A DNA stretch of 64,000 bases. Source: Chlorops oryzae. Taxonomy: Eukaryota; Arthropoda; Insecta; Diptera; Chloropidae. The notes below the pieces were generated by a model, which did not search any database, was not told the origin of the DNA, and saw only the letters and a list, made by a program, of their open reading frames with translations. The position numbers and the translations under genes were made by a program. Below, one piece after another: positions 44,824-56,290 of the stretch. Numbering within the stretch: position 1 is the stretch's first letter; each line of letters opens with the position of its first letter. The stretch lies in NCBI GenBank assembly GCA_020466095.1, contig CM035807.1, positions 29,575,176 to 29,639,175 of the forward strand. Direction: 5' to 3'.

Positions 44824-46578
44824 GTGGCGAAGAATTGTCCCAAAAAAGAAGCTGCAGGCGCAAAGAAAGAGAGCATAAACATGATGGGAACTGATCTCGT
44901 TTTTAAAGACGTAATATGCAAAGGCATAAGAATAACAACGCTCATTGATACGGGCAGCAGTCTTTCTATAATGCGGCGCGACAATTTAGTTAAAATAGGT
45001 CAGTCAGAGATCGTAAAGGATCCGAAAACCCTTTATGGCTTAAAAGAATCTTTCGTGAAGACAGAAGGATATTTTAACACAGAAATAAGCGTTGATGGTT
45101 TGACACTTGAGGTAACATTTCACATCGTCGGTGAAAATGATATCAAATTTGATGCAGTAATAGGAGCAGATATTTTTAAAGAAGTCAATCTGATAGTTGA
45201 GAAAGGCAACGCAACTTTTATTCATAGAGCATTAGCACCCGATCCAGTAGAACAGCTACAGCATAGCATAGGGTTTATAGATGAAAAAGTTAACGAACCG
45301 CCAAGTCTGCTTGATGAATTTAAAGACATGTGGGTTCCAGAGGAGAAAACAGAAAAGCCTTTTGTCGATGTTGAGCATTTAGAGGCGAATCTCGCAAAGG
45401 AGGTAAAGGCTATCGTTAGAAATTATAAACCAAGAGAAGATGTTCAGTCGCCTATAAGCATGAAAATTATAGTAAAAGATGATTTTCCAGTATACCAATC
45501 CCCTAGAAGAATGCCATACGCAGATCGCGACATAGTAGAAAAACAAGTGCAAGATTGGCTACGTGATGGTATCATCCAACCAAGTCGGTCCGATTATGCA
45601 TCGCCAGTTGTTCTCGTGGCGAAGAAAGATGGCACCAAGCGATTGTGCTGTGACTATCGGAAGTTAAACGCGAAAATTAGTAGAGATCATTTTCCGATGA
45701 CGAACATCGACGATGCCATAGATAAGTTACAAAACGGCGTAGTTTATACCACACTCGATCTCTCTAATGGGTTCTTCCATGTCCCAGTTGACCCTGATTC
45801 ACGTAAATATACAGCTTTCATTACGTTCAGCGGGCAGTATGAATTTTTGTTTGTTCCTTTTGGAATTTGTAATTCACCCGCCGTCTTTTCAAGATACGTA
45901 ACAGCAGTTTTAAGGGAATTGATTAATAAAGGCATTTTAGTTGCGTATATGGATGATCTGATCATTCCCGCGTTGGATGAGAAGGAGGGGTTGCAGAAGT
46001 TGAAAGAAGTCATAAAGATAGCAGAAGAAAGTGGGTTGCAAGTAAAATGGGAAAAATGCCAATTTCTCAAAAGAAAAGTTAATTTCTTGGGATACATAAT
46101 AGAAAAAGGTACCATAAAACCATCTAATGAGAAGACTTGTGCAGTCCAAAACTTCCCCATTCCGCAAGATAGAAAGATGTTGCAGCGTTTTCTCGGTTTA
46201 ACATCCTATTTTCGTAGGTTTATTCCGAATTACGCTGAGGTCGCTAAACCATTGTCAGATTTACTAAGGAAGGATGTTGTTTATCAAATTAGAGAAGAAC
46301 AGCTAGCTGCAGTACAAATGTTAAAAAACGCGCTCGTTAAAGCTCCCGTTCTTAATCTTTTTAACCCAAAAGCCGAAACTGAAGTGCATACAGACGCTAG
46401 TAAATATGGCTTTGGGGCAGTTCTTTTGCAGAAAAATAGTGAAGACAGAGAGTTTCATCCTATTCAGTTCATGAGCCGTCGAACAACAGAGGCACAAGAG
46501 AAATACCATTCTTATGAACTCGAAGTTTTAGCGGTGATTGAAGCCTTAAAAAAGTGGCGTGTGTATTTGCTTGGTTGA
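44824..46578 (+). pseudogene. gypsy pol: aspartic protease, reverse transcriptase, start of RNase H
   Basis: The frame is open for 584 codons from the first ATG, though translation in the parent element surely began upstream. The protease active site is LIDTGSSLS (Asp at 44947). Reverse transcriptase blocks are readable in order: SPVVLVAKKDG, CCDYRKLNA, TTLDLSNGFFH, PFGICNSPAVF, the catalytic YMDD at 45946-45957, FLGYIIEKG and LQRFLGLTSYFRRFI. RNase H begins with TEVHTDASKYGFGAVLLQ. The frame breaks at about 46574 and the RNase H continues one base back. Confidence 0.93.
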
Positions 46579-46934
46579 AATTCAAAATAATCACCGACTG
46601 TAATGCGTTTGCCCTGACTATGAGGAAGAAAGATGCGCCTCCGCGAATATGCAGATGGGCAATGGCATTGCAGGAATATGATTATGAAGTAATCCACCGG
46701 TCGGGAAGTCAAATGAGGCACGTAGATGCGTTGAGCCGTATAAGTTGTTTGATAATGGCAGACTCTTTCATCCATCGGTTAAGTGAATGTCAGAGACAAG
46801 ACAAGTGGATAAGCGCGGTATGTAAAGTGATAGAAACAACCGAATATGAAGACTTCTTCGTGAAGAATAATATTTTGCATAAAGATTTAGTGAAGGAGCT
46901 TATAGTAATTCCCATAATATGGAAGAGGAAATAA
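46554..46934 (+). pseudogene. gypsy pol: rest of RNase H and connection
   Basis: In this frame FKIITDCNAFA, PRICRWAMALQEYDYEVIHR and MRHVDALSR continue the RNase H and the segment that precedes integrase. The frame closes at 46934 and continues one base back from 46919. Confidence 0.88.
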
Positions 46935-47630
46935 TTGCTACTGCTCACCGCCAGGGACATTTTGGGACAAAAAAGACGCAGGAGTTAGTTGAAAAGAATT
47001 ATTATATCCCAAACCCTAGCTAGCAAAGTCACCAAAGCAGTAAAAAATTGCGTAGAATGCATTATATCGGATGCAAAATCGGGTCGTAAGGAGGGGTTCC
47101 TTAATCCGATAGAAAAGGGTAGTGTTCCGCTAGAGACCTTGCACATTGACCATGTTGGGCCAATGGAATCTACAAACAAGCAGTACAATTACATACTTAC
47201 GGTAGTTGACGGGTTTTCCAAATTCGTGTGGTTGTATCCCACTAAGGATACAGGTGCCGAAGCAGTGGTTGATCGTCTGAATAAGCAATCCAGTATTTTC
47301 GGAAATCCCAAACGGTTGATAAGTGATCGCGGTGCTGCATTCACTTCCCATTTGTTTGAGGAGTATTGTACCGAAAACGGTATCCAACATTTACTGATAG
47401 CTACGGGTGTTCCGCGGGGAAACGGCCAAGTAGAGAGAATGCATAAGACTGTAGTAAAGATGCTGGGGAAAATGTGCCATGAAGAACCGAAGGCTTGGTA
47501 TAAACATGTCGCGAGACTGCAGCAGGTAATTAATAGCACGCCCCCGAGAAGCACTAGGATCGCACCTTTTACAATTCTAACAGGGCTAGAAATGGCTTAC
47601 CGGGAAATGCCCAGCTTAGGGAGATTCTAG
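46919..47630 (+). pseudogene. gypsy pol: integrase
   Basis: The zinc-binding HHCC part starts in one frame (HRQGHFGTKKTQEL) and, after a break near 47022 at a repeated CTAG, ends in the frame opening at 46989 (KAVKNCVECI). The catalytic core shows D at 47148 (HIDHVGP), D at 47324 (ISDRGAAF) and E at 47433 (GNGQVERMHK), the D,D-35-E triad. The frame closes at 47630. Integrase would join element DNA to the chromosome. Confidence 0.92.
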
Positions 47631-47960
47631 AAGAAGAGATCGCTGCAGAGTTAGAAGTAGAACGGGATGCCATACGTGAAGAAGCTAGGGAGAATATTCA
47701 TAGAATCCAGTTGGAAAACAAGAAAACATTCGATAGGAAAAGGAAGCCAGAAGTCGGTTATAAGATAAATGATTTAGTCGCCATTAAAGCGCACGCAATT
47801 CGGAACCGCGATGAAGTTGCGACCAAAATATTTTGGGCCATATAAAGTTGTACAGTGAAGAGGCATGGTAATAACGATTAGCGAAAGTAGGCAAGGGGAG
47901 GGACCGTTAAGAACCTCTTCCGTGTCAGAGTACATGAAGCCGTGGAGCGATTCGTTCGGG
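47615..47960 (+). pseudogene. gypsy pol: integrase C-terminal region
   Basis: Another one-base step back at about 47615 gives LREILEEEIAAELEVER and KKTFDRKRKPEVGYKINDLV, a typical integrase tail. A further break near 47826 leads into a frame with YFGPYKVV. The end may be SSVSEYMKPW near 47917-47946. No chromodomain is visible. Confidence 0.75.
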
Positions 47961-47985
47961 TCGAACGAGATGTAGGATGGCCGGA

Positions 47986-48228
47986 TGTAGGGTGGCAACC
48001 TTTCTGCATGTGACTACTTAGGTACAAGTACTTATTTGTAACAAAACATCACCAGAACGGACAGTTGACAAGCTGCAGTGAAGTAGCGTAGACGTGCTGT
48101 GAACGTATTTAATTTAAACTAAAAAGAAAACTATTAAGAACTAAAAATTAAGACACCACTGTGAAAGTTAACTAAAAACAAAATAAGAATAAAACTCGTT
48201 ACGAACTAAATAAAGTATTATATCTACA
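47986..48228 (+). repeat. 3' LTR of the gypsy element
   Basis: The same 243 bp as the 5' LTR except for four single-base differences. The region just before it has no strong polypurine tract. A purine-rich AAGGGGAGGG lies about 90 bp upstream. Confidence 0.96.
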
Positions 48229-48232
48229 TACA

Positions 48233-49057
48233 TATGTAATTTAAAAGCTTCAAAATGAAACCAACCCAACTAACTGAATACAAGTTTTTATGGTCGCAAA
48301 AATCCCCGCCGATCCACTAATTCGATTTGGTGCAAAAACTCAATTCACATCGACATGACAGAACTTCGAAGTCCATCCACATTGGGCTGATTATGAAATT
48401 AAATTGTTTTTAATTTATGAGCTTCCATCTAATTTGCCATGATTGAATTCCCAATTGTGTTGCCGTGCATGCAAATTGCGATAGATATGAAAAAATCGTA
48501 AAATAAACAACTCATTCATGTAATTGAAAAGTAATTATTCCATAATGCTCAAAGCGAGCTGCTCTATCTATAGATTTTTTTTGTTTGTTTGTTTTTTTTT
48601 TTTTTTTTTTTTTGCAAAATTGGCTGATATACTTAATTAAATAAAATGTCGAATTCATAATTATATTTAAAAGGCGGCCCAAAGAGAACTGAAAGAGGGT
48701 TGGGAATTTTTTGATTTTTGATTTTTTATTCAATAAAAACGATTCTTTGAGGAGTGATGTTATTTTTTATTGACGACTTTGAACCCAAAAAAAAAGGAAA
48801 AACAACTTTTAATTAAAAACGTTTACTGAAGTTTAAGCTTTGATTTTTATCCTCAGCTACGACCGTTTTTTTTTTTTTTTTTTGTTGTTTTTTTCAATGC
48901 GAGCATAGATAAAGCACAAATTAATTAAGATTATTTATGCGTCTCACCTACGATGGCTGAATGGCATGAAGTAGCATCCCTGCGATGAGTCGGACTAGGT
49001 ACACGTAAGCTAGTCTCCGACAAGTCTCAAAGACCATTAAAAGACCGTTTGTCATCA
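48233..49057. other. No gene seen
   Basis: Noncoding sequence with long T runs at about 48590-48615 and 48870-48885. GATGGCTGAATGGC at about 48953 loosely resembles an A box. Confidence 0.6.
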
Positions 49058-49059
49058 CT

Positions 49060-49424
49060 AGGGCTCGGACTTTGTTGACTTTTATAAATTTAAAGCATAC
49101 TTTATGGAGTAAAAATGTTGTTCAATTCTCATAAAGTTAGGATTCAGGTCGATTTTTTACTTAATTTTTAACATAATTTTTCTTATCAACATTTTGCGGT
49201 TTTGTTGACTTTTATAAATTTAAAGCATACTTTATGGGGCAAATATTTTTCGTACCAACATTTTGCAAATAAGTTAAGCGAGCTTCAACTTAAACAGCTT
49301 TTCCAACTTAAAAAATTCTTATTGAAAGTGAAAGTCGTTTTAAAATCTTAAAGTGTGACTTGAAAAAAATTTGTAATCCATAAAGTATGCTTTAAATTTA
49401 TAAAAGTCAACAAAATCCGGGCCC
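49060..49424. mobile_element. ~365-bp MITE with ~48-bp terminal inverted repeats and a third internal copy
   Basis: The left end (AGGGCTCGGACTTTGTTGAC, continuing through AAATTTAAAGCATACTTTAT) is matched inverted at 49375-49424. A direct copy of the same 40 bp lies at about 49199-49240. No ORF. The ends resemble those of the element at 41586 (GAGCTCGGATTTTGAAT), so the two may be related. Confidence 0.88.
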
Positions 49425-50500
49425 TGGTAAACACCTTCATGTAAATTGCCTTATATGGGCCTCCGTTCGACTCCCAGTAACCCAAGTAAGCTCATCTTTT
49501 GCGTCCAGAAAACGTAAACTTTTTGTCGCGTCCGTATATAGTTGATTGCCATTCGGGTCTGCATAGAAACTTTGAAAAATTCAAAAGTCCGCATAAGCTA
49601 TACGAAAGAATTGAGAGTACTATTTACCACATACTTGAATTTAGTACTTAAAATTGCTCGTTTAAGTGTCGCGTCCGTGTGGAAATGTCCATATGTCCAT
49701 GTGAACCCGTTCATTGCTGAAGGGATGACACTGCCAACGTACTGTATAAGAATACAGCTTGAGAGAAGTAATGAAGACACGTGTCCTGACCGCTTTTGTA
49801 AGTCAAAAATATACATACTTATTAATAGGAAAAAATATTGTCAGCATTAGAGAACCCAAACCTAAAAAATTCTTCGTCAAGTTATGATTTTCATTAATTA
49901 GTAAAGTTCAGAAATAAATTAGCGTATAAAAGTTCATTGTAAACTTTTTTACATACGTATATGTTTATATATATAATATAGATATCTTCATAGGTATGTA
50001 TGTATGTATTTATATGTATATAATTCATTAGGAGACATTTTTATGTTAAAGAAGTGTGTGAGCTTAAGACACGCTGTGCCTAAATATTTATTCATGTATG
50101 CGTGTACATACATATGCATGTTTGTGTAGGTGGCGGTGTGTTCACATCAACGGATTTATGTACATTTTTAAGTAAGTAGACAAGTGAAACTAATCTGAGA
50201 AGTTTTCTCTCTTTTACGGAATATTGGGGCAACAAAGCTATGCTGAAAACTTTGTCATTTACCGCTTGCCGTAACTAATCCGCAGAAAATCTCTTAAAAC
50301 ATTTCAATTAATTACGACAGAACTCAACGACGCGTGATTTTATAAGGGACTTGTAAGGGGGTGGTCTACACTTACACGTATGTAAATATACATATGTATG
50401 TATGTATAAATGTATAAGTGTATGTTTATGTGTATAAATTCCCATTCGTTTGACAAATGTTATTTAGGAGGAAACTACAAGGTGTGTTTACAAAGCACAC

Positions 50501-50503
50501 GAA

Positions 50504-50533
<30 letters not shown>
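50501..50533 (+). repeat. (ACGA)n microsatellite
   Basis: About seven copies of the tetramer ACGA. Confidence 0.95.
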
Positions 50534-50535
<2 letters not shown>

Positions 50536-51811
50536 ACACTTTCCCCATATTCCGAGTCGAACTGTGACTTTTAGGCACAAATGCTAATTGCGGCAATTAT
50601 GTCTCTGATGCGAAAAGAGATTGAGAAGAGGGGGAAAAAAAGAATAAATAAATAACCGAGAAAAGGAATAAGATTTAATTCCCTGAACATGAAAATGTGA
50701 TGATTCAATATAAAAGCATTCCAATTAGAAATGTGTCATTCGGGGAGATGGGTTAAGGCAAAATAAAATCATTTATAGAGCAAACATACAAATGAGGATA
50801 GACGACTCCACGGATGCTATTGGAACGAGGATGAGTTCGAAAAAATGTCTGAATGTTATGTCTTGTTAAATGACATGTTCATCTCTCAAAATACTCCCCG
50901 ACTAGCCACGCTTCTACTAGGTAATAGGCCTTTTTAACTATATAGGCAATACTTTTCAGGTGCCTTTTTGAACATTGAGATGTTTTTTCAAACATTATGT
51001 AATCCATTTGACGTCAAATATGGCATACGTTACTAAGGAATAATTGACAATACGAACGGATTCACATCCTTCATCTTTTCGTTAACAACCAGAACCCAGT
51101 CGATAGTCGATCTCCCTCGGTAAAATATTGTACGTTTTTGATTATTCACGCTCTCATCAAATCGAATGTGATCACTTCTCATTTTAGAAGAATTTTAAAT
51201 GTACCTTTTTATTGAGAAGATTCGCCACTCATATGTACATCGTCTGGTTCCTGGTCAATCCACGGATGAAGGATTATTTTCTAGCACGGGGATCTTGGAA
51301 TTCCATTGCCGATCATAGATGATCTTAGGCAATCGATCCCCTTACCACCACATGTTGAGAATGAATCAAGAAATTGGCCTCATAATAAACATCTAAGGGT
51401 CGTATACATTGTATGTTCATACACATACACAACAGCGAAAAAATATCACAGCAAAAAAATATAATAGTGCATAAGAATGAAGATGAACTTCCTTTAAAGG
51501 CTCAATGATTTCATAAGTAATTCAGGTCTCAAAGCTAATTTGTTCTTCTGTCTTTTAACCAAAAAAAAAACTTTCCAAAAACTATGAATGACTCAGCGAA
51601 GGGTTTTCTGCTCCATTTGAATAACTTTATTAATACAAACAATTGCATCCAACTTTGAAATAATTCTTCAACCAGTATTAAGTACGATTTCCATAACTAT
51701 GAATAACATTATGGCCATCGCTGCACATAAATAGTTAGTAAACTCATTTACAGTTACAACGTAAACTACCGCAACACAAACAGCTTTCATATCGATAATG
51801 CTTACCCATGA

Positions 51812-51845
51812 TACACACACACAAACACACACACACACACACACA
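51812..51845 (+). repeat. (CA)n microsatellite
   Basis: About 17 CA dinucleotides with one AA interruption. Confidence 0.95.
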
Positions 51846-52997
51846 TGAATGTATGTTCATATGTGTGTTCATACAATACACGAATAAGTTTGGACGAACT
51901 TTCGATATAACAGTGGAAACAGAAACCATATTGGGCACTAATGAATGCGTGTTCGCATTCGGAAATCTTATCACCTCAGGTGTAAATCAATTCAATTTCG
52001 GGCAACACATACTTGCAACAAAATTTATGACCATACGTCATAACGTAACTGTTAGGATACTAACTCATGCGCTTTACACACACGCACACACACGCGCACA
52101 CTTAGACCATTCACATCCACATCGCGTGGTCCTTGAGGCTTGTATTCATCTCGATGCTCATTTCGACGGTTATGAAAACTTACCTTGGCATACGATATAC
52201 CCTGGTTCGATATGTAGTAGCTGCAAATACAAGTAGTCGGTACTCGCACTATGTTGGTATTGTATGCTGTAACATTTCTCGTAATTAATTACTTCTCACT
52301 TAAGCGCTCTAGCATATTGTTGCGTTGCTACTTCGAAACCTAAGGGATAGAGACTCATATTGCTCATATCGGAATTTGGTTTACGACTTGGATTCATAGT
52401 AAGTTATGTTTCATTTGGGATTATTAAACTTCAGTTACACGTTTCATCAATAAAATACAATAAATTGCATTCGTTCGTCTGCACCATCGCTCTCTCTCTT
52501 TCCATCGTTTCTTTCCCTATTTTATCAAAAAGCAATAGAGTGTATCAAAAATTACTTAATCGGAAAAGTTAGAATTGGACAAACTGTTGGCTAAGGGTAA
52601 CTCATTTTCCGTATGATGATATTGATATGATCGCTTTTCAGATTGATAGAATGATAAAGAAATGGGTGGGAAAGTCGATATGTGGATGGATCGATAGGTC
52701 TTTGGCTCGATATGCTTTTAAGTCGATAGATCTTTAGATAGTGTGGAAGTGCATGATTAGTTTTTTGAGTTATCGGTACGCCTTCATGCAAAAATTTTTT
52801 TAAATGCTTTTCTGACCATTTTTTGGCCCATATCTATGTATGAGTTCAATTTTGGTATTCTGAGCTAACACCAAAATGTACTCTAAAATATGCCAAGTAA
52901 TTCTTCCCAAAACAGCGTTATGATAAAATGCCGAATTAGGAAGCTATACCTATTTAAAACTCAAAAATCATCTACATACTTATTTTTTAAACTTTTT

Positions 52998-53560
52998 TAT
53001 ACCCGACACACTATGTGTCGAGGGTATATTGCGTTTGTGTGTAACACCCAGAACTAGTCGAGATAGATCATACAAAATATATATAGAAATGATCAGCGTC
53101 ACCAGGAGATTCGATTTAGACATGCCCGTCTGTCTGTCCGTCTGTCTGTATTACAGTTATCTTTTCGAAGGATTTGAGCTATCTCGACAAAATGTGGTAT
53201 GCGGGCTTACGGGGACATGAGTAAGAACAAGTTCGAGAATAGACCCGATCGGACCATTTTTAGGGGTACCTCCAGTACTAGGGTCTGTTACGAAAATCCC
53301 AAAACTGCCTTAAAATCTGACTTTTTCGAAATATTTTAATGAAACTTAAAATTTGAGCGTATATTTAAGCCTCTGATTAGAAATTCAAAAAAATTGAAAA
53401 GTGGGCGTGGCAAAGGGGCGGTTTTCATAAAGAAATCTATCAAAAGTCGGTATATGGGGCACCTTATGGTTTTAAACACCTCTTGATATTAAAAGTTATT
53501 TGAACATGTGTGTCTGTGTCGGGTATTCTATTGTCTGACTATAACATCCTTACTTGTTTT
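52998..53560 (+). mobile_element. mini-me-related element, second subfamily
   Basis: It begins with a strong hairpin, ATACCCGACAC..GTGTCGAGGGTAT, continues through GAAATGATCAGCGTCACC and GATTTAGACATGCCCGTCTG, has a short (GTCY)n tract, and ends TCCTTACTTGTTTT like the mini-me-like copies. The middle is unrelated to 53671-54377, so it is a separate subfamily with the same ends. There is no ORF. Confidence 0.7.
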
Positions 53561-53670
53561 TTTATATAAAACATCCCTGACCTATGCTTCAAAACATTTC
53601 AAATACTAACAAAAATATGTATGATTTTTTAGTTTTAAATGGTTAAAGCTCCCTAATTTTATTCCTTTTT

Positions 53671-54377
53671 TTATACCCAGCGTAAGCGGGGTATATTAGT
53701 TTTGTGCGAATCTTGTAACAGGGAGAATTAAGCTCCGGAGATATGAACAAATGTATATAGAAATGATCAGGATCAAATACTGAATCGATTTAGACATGTC
53801 CGTCTGTCCGTCCGTCCGTCTGTCCGTCCGTCTGTCCACTTGTCCGTCTGTCCGCCTGTCCGTCTGTCCGTCCGTCCGTCCTTGGTCGGATCTCCTCCGA
53901 AACGGCTGAACCAATGAAGTCGAAATTTGGTACACATGTATATCGGGGTCCGAGTATGATCTTAAGTAAAAATGAGAGACATCCGCCCACTGCCATGCCC
54001 ACAAATGAATTTATTGTGTTTTCAGTAAAATGCTTGTAACTTGCGAACCACTCAACACATTCCATTGATATTAGGTGTACTGGTAAACCACAAAAAGGAA
54101 CATATCCTGGAAAAAAATGGACGCCACCCTCCTTGAACCACGCCCACATATAAGCCCACAAATAAGGGTTTATCGTAACTTGTGAATTAAAAGCCGTAGA
54201 AGCTTCAAATTCGCAACATAGGTTGACCAAGGCGAATGAAAGGTGTAGGAAAATAATTTATGTGGCCCACCCACTGCCACGCCCACAAATAGAGAAGCAA
54301 AACATAGTGCGCTCATAATGTCGGGACGCTGGGTATTTCAAAGTCGGGCTAGACCGACTTTAGCTTTCTTACTTGTT
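53671..54377 (+). mobile_element. mini-me/DINE-like element, copy B, uninterrupted
   Basis: Same start, GATCAGGATCAAA block, (GTCY)n tract (53798-53882), ACGCCCAC segments and hairpin/CTTACTTGTTT end as the copy at 7011-9108, but only 707 bp long. Its continuous GAATGAAAGGTGTAGG is the reference that shows where copy A was interrupted. Confidence 0.8.
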
Positions 54378-54445
54378 TTAATATTATATACATGTTATAT
54401 TATTATTTACAAAAAAAAAAAAATATATATAAAAAATTTACGCCT

Positions 54446-54500
54446 GCCTGACCGGGGATCGAACCCGCCGACTTGAGAGTGCACAGGTGATACAAAATTT
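54446..54500 (-). repeat. tRNA-like B-box segment, probable SINE remnant
   Basis: On the minus strand GGGTTCGATCCCCGG is a perfect B box and T arm. CTGTGCACTCTCAAGTCGGC upstream recalls the anticodon-arm part of the tRNA-like sequence at 12213 (GTGTGCACTC). I see no A box. Confidence 0.5.
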
Positions 54501-54629
54501 TTCTCCTTCTTTCATATTTCAACTTACTACACGTGGAAAATTCTGCTTTAACTACGATTGTGATTATTTTAAGAACGCCCGTTGATAGAGCCAAATCATG
54601 GCTGTTCGTAGTTAAATTAACTGATTTTC

Positions 54630-55373
54630 TTAAGGGGGTCTTTTCATTGAGCAACTTTTTTTTCGACTTTTTTTTTTTGCATTTATTTATAGCTTGGGTA
54701 GTTGTGAATATGCCCCTAAAAGGATTTTTTGAAATTCGAAATAGTTTAGAGGATATAGCCTTCTTTGTCGAGCAAGATCTGCGCTAAAACGAGTAATTTT
54801 TGCGTTGCTTCAAACTTTAAACGCGTTTATCTCGAAACCACGTTTTTCGAACTGGCGGCCATGATATCTCCAGTTCAACTGAACCGATTTTCATGAAACA
54901 AAATGGAATCGACGCAGAATTGTCACTATTCTCTAGTGAACCTCGACCATAATTTTAAAAAATTTTTTACTATTTTTTTTTTACACTAAACTACAAAAAA
55001 AAAGCACGAAATTTATATTTTTTTTTGAACGGCCGCCATTTTGTCAAAAAAAATCACAAAATTAAGTTTGAGGTTCACCCGAGAATTGCATCTATACTGA
55101 TTATAACCCCGTTTTTTTTCCATTTCGGACGCTCCGGAGACCCGGAATCGTGGCCGCCGTGACGGCACCTTTTTTTTCACCACCAACTTTGAAGTCTCAT
55201 TACTTTTTGAACAGCCCACGTATCGAGGCAAAAAAATTTTTTTTATTATTTTTTACTTTGAACCTTTTGTAATACAATAAATAAAAAAAGTTTTCAATTA
55301 TTCTTTGCGTTTTCAAATAAGAATTTTTTAAAAAGGGTCCAAAAAACGGGTTTTCAATGAGAAGACCCCTTAA
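54630..55373. mobile_element. TTAA-flanked inverted-repeat element, piggyBac-like MITE
   Basis: TTAA at 54630-54633 and 55370-55373 brackets GGGGGTCTTTTCATTGA and its near reverse complement TCAATGAGAAGACCCC. TTAA is the piggyBac target duplication (family knowledge). The 736-bp interior has no long ORF; several segments contain GGCCGCCATTTTG and GGCGGCCATG words in both orientations. Confidence 0.75.
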
Positions 55374-56130
55374 TTTTCCTCATCGCAGAAACTACTGCAA
55401 AGCTATCGTTGAATCTACGATATCTTGCAATTAGATCTATATCAATTGCAGATATCATATATTTTATGACGGAATTTTTTCACTGAAGGGAAATACCTAT
55501 AAAAAAACAAAATTAACCTATTTCAAACGACTTCCTTTCATTATTGTAAATTCAATGATATTTTGGTCGAAATAAATAAATGAACCTTAACAAAAACAAA
55601 TGTATATGAATCATTTAACTCACGTTAAGTCCCACAATTCCTAAATCAATCCCCACTCTGTCTCAATCTCTATTATATAAAATTTAAATCTTTTAATCGT
55701 CGAGCAGAATGTTGAATTTCAGCTAATTGCGGGCAATTACTCCTCCTGACGGAATCGCCACTTGCGAGCAAAAGAAATCCAATACCAAAAGAGAAAAAAA
55801 CCCCCTTTAAATTTCGACAGACAACGTTTCGTCTTCCATAAACTTGAAATAGTTGGGATAATTACGAACACAGACCGGTATGGTTGGCATCATTAGCGCT
55901 AATTTGTAAAACGTCAAAATTACTCTTATTGCCATTGTTCCACGAAAATTATGATTCCTTTTGGAAATTAATGTTATAATTTTCGAAACAAGGACGAGAG
56001 ACAAAGGCTTCTAGGATTTTCAAATGATTTATTTCAGCTGTTTGTGAATAAAACAAATGCCAGTCGAAATCGATTTTATCAATGTTAAAAAGACTGAATT
56101 TTGCGGTTTTTTATAATTAGAACAATTTAA
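55374..56130. other. No gene seen
   Basis: AT-rich noncoding sequence. Confidence 0.65.
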
Positions 56131-56290
56131 GTCGAGGGTATATGAAGTTTGTGCTTTTGGGTGTAACGTTCAGAAAAATCCGAACAGTAGCATCAAAAAT
56201 TTGAAAGGCAGTGTTCAAGGTCAATAATAGCGTCAATTAAGCCATATCCGTCTGTCTGTTCTGTTTTTCCCTCGGAGCAGTTGAGTTCTT
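56131..56290 (+). mobile_element. Truncated relative of the 52998-53560 element
   Basis: GTCGAGGGTATAT..GTTTGTG..GGTGTAACG and TATCCGTCTGTCTGTTC match the beginning of the 52998 subfamily in order, but the first hairpin arm and the right half are not recognisable. Confidence 0.5.

Larger units (their letters stand above)
42524..48228 (+). mobile_element. Ty3/gypsy LTR retrotransposon, complete, coding region broken
   Basis: Two 243-bp LTRs in direct orientation differ at four positions (about 98% identity), and TACA flanks both sides (42520-42523, 48229-48232) as a 4-bp target duplication. Between them are a 1.2-kb leader, gag, and pol in the order protease, reverse transcriptase, RNase H, integrase. 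This is the Ty3/gypsy order. No env ORF is present. At least five frame breaks and one in-frame stop make it defective as assembled. Confidence 0.96.
49425..52997. other. No supported gene; several microsatellites
   Basis: (ACGA)n lies at 50501-50533 and (CA)n at 51812-51845, with TATG-rich stretches near 49950-50030 and 50390-50430. Unique noncoding sequence otherwise. Several TCGATA words lie at 52620-52740. Confidence 0.6.

Noticed and set aside
48950..49490. Split tRNA gene around the MITE (A-box-like at 48953, B-box-like at 49467)
   Set aside because: Even without the MITE the two boxes are about 140 bp apart, too far for a tRNA, and no stems pair.
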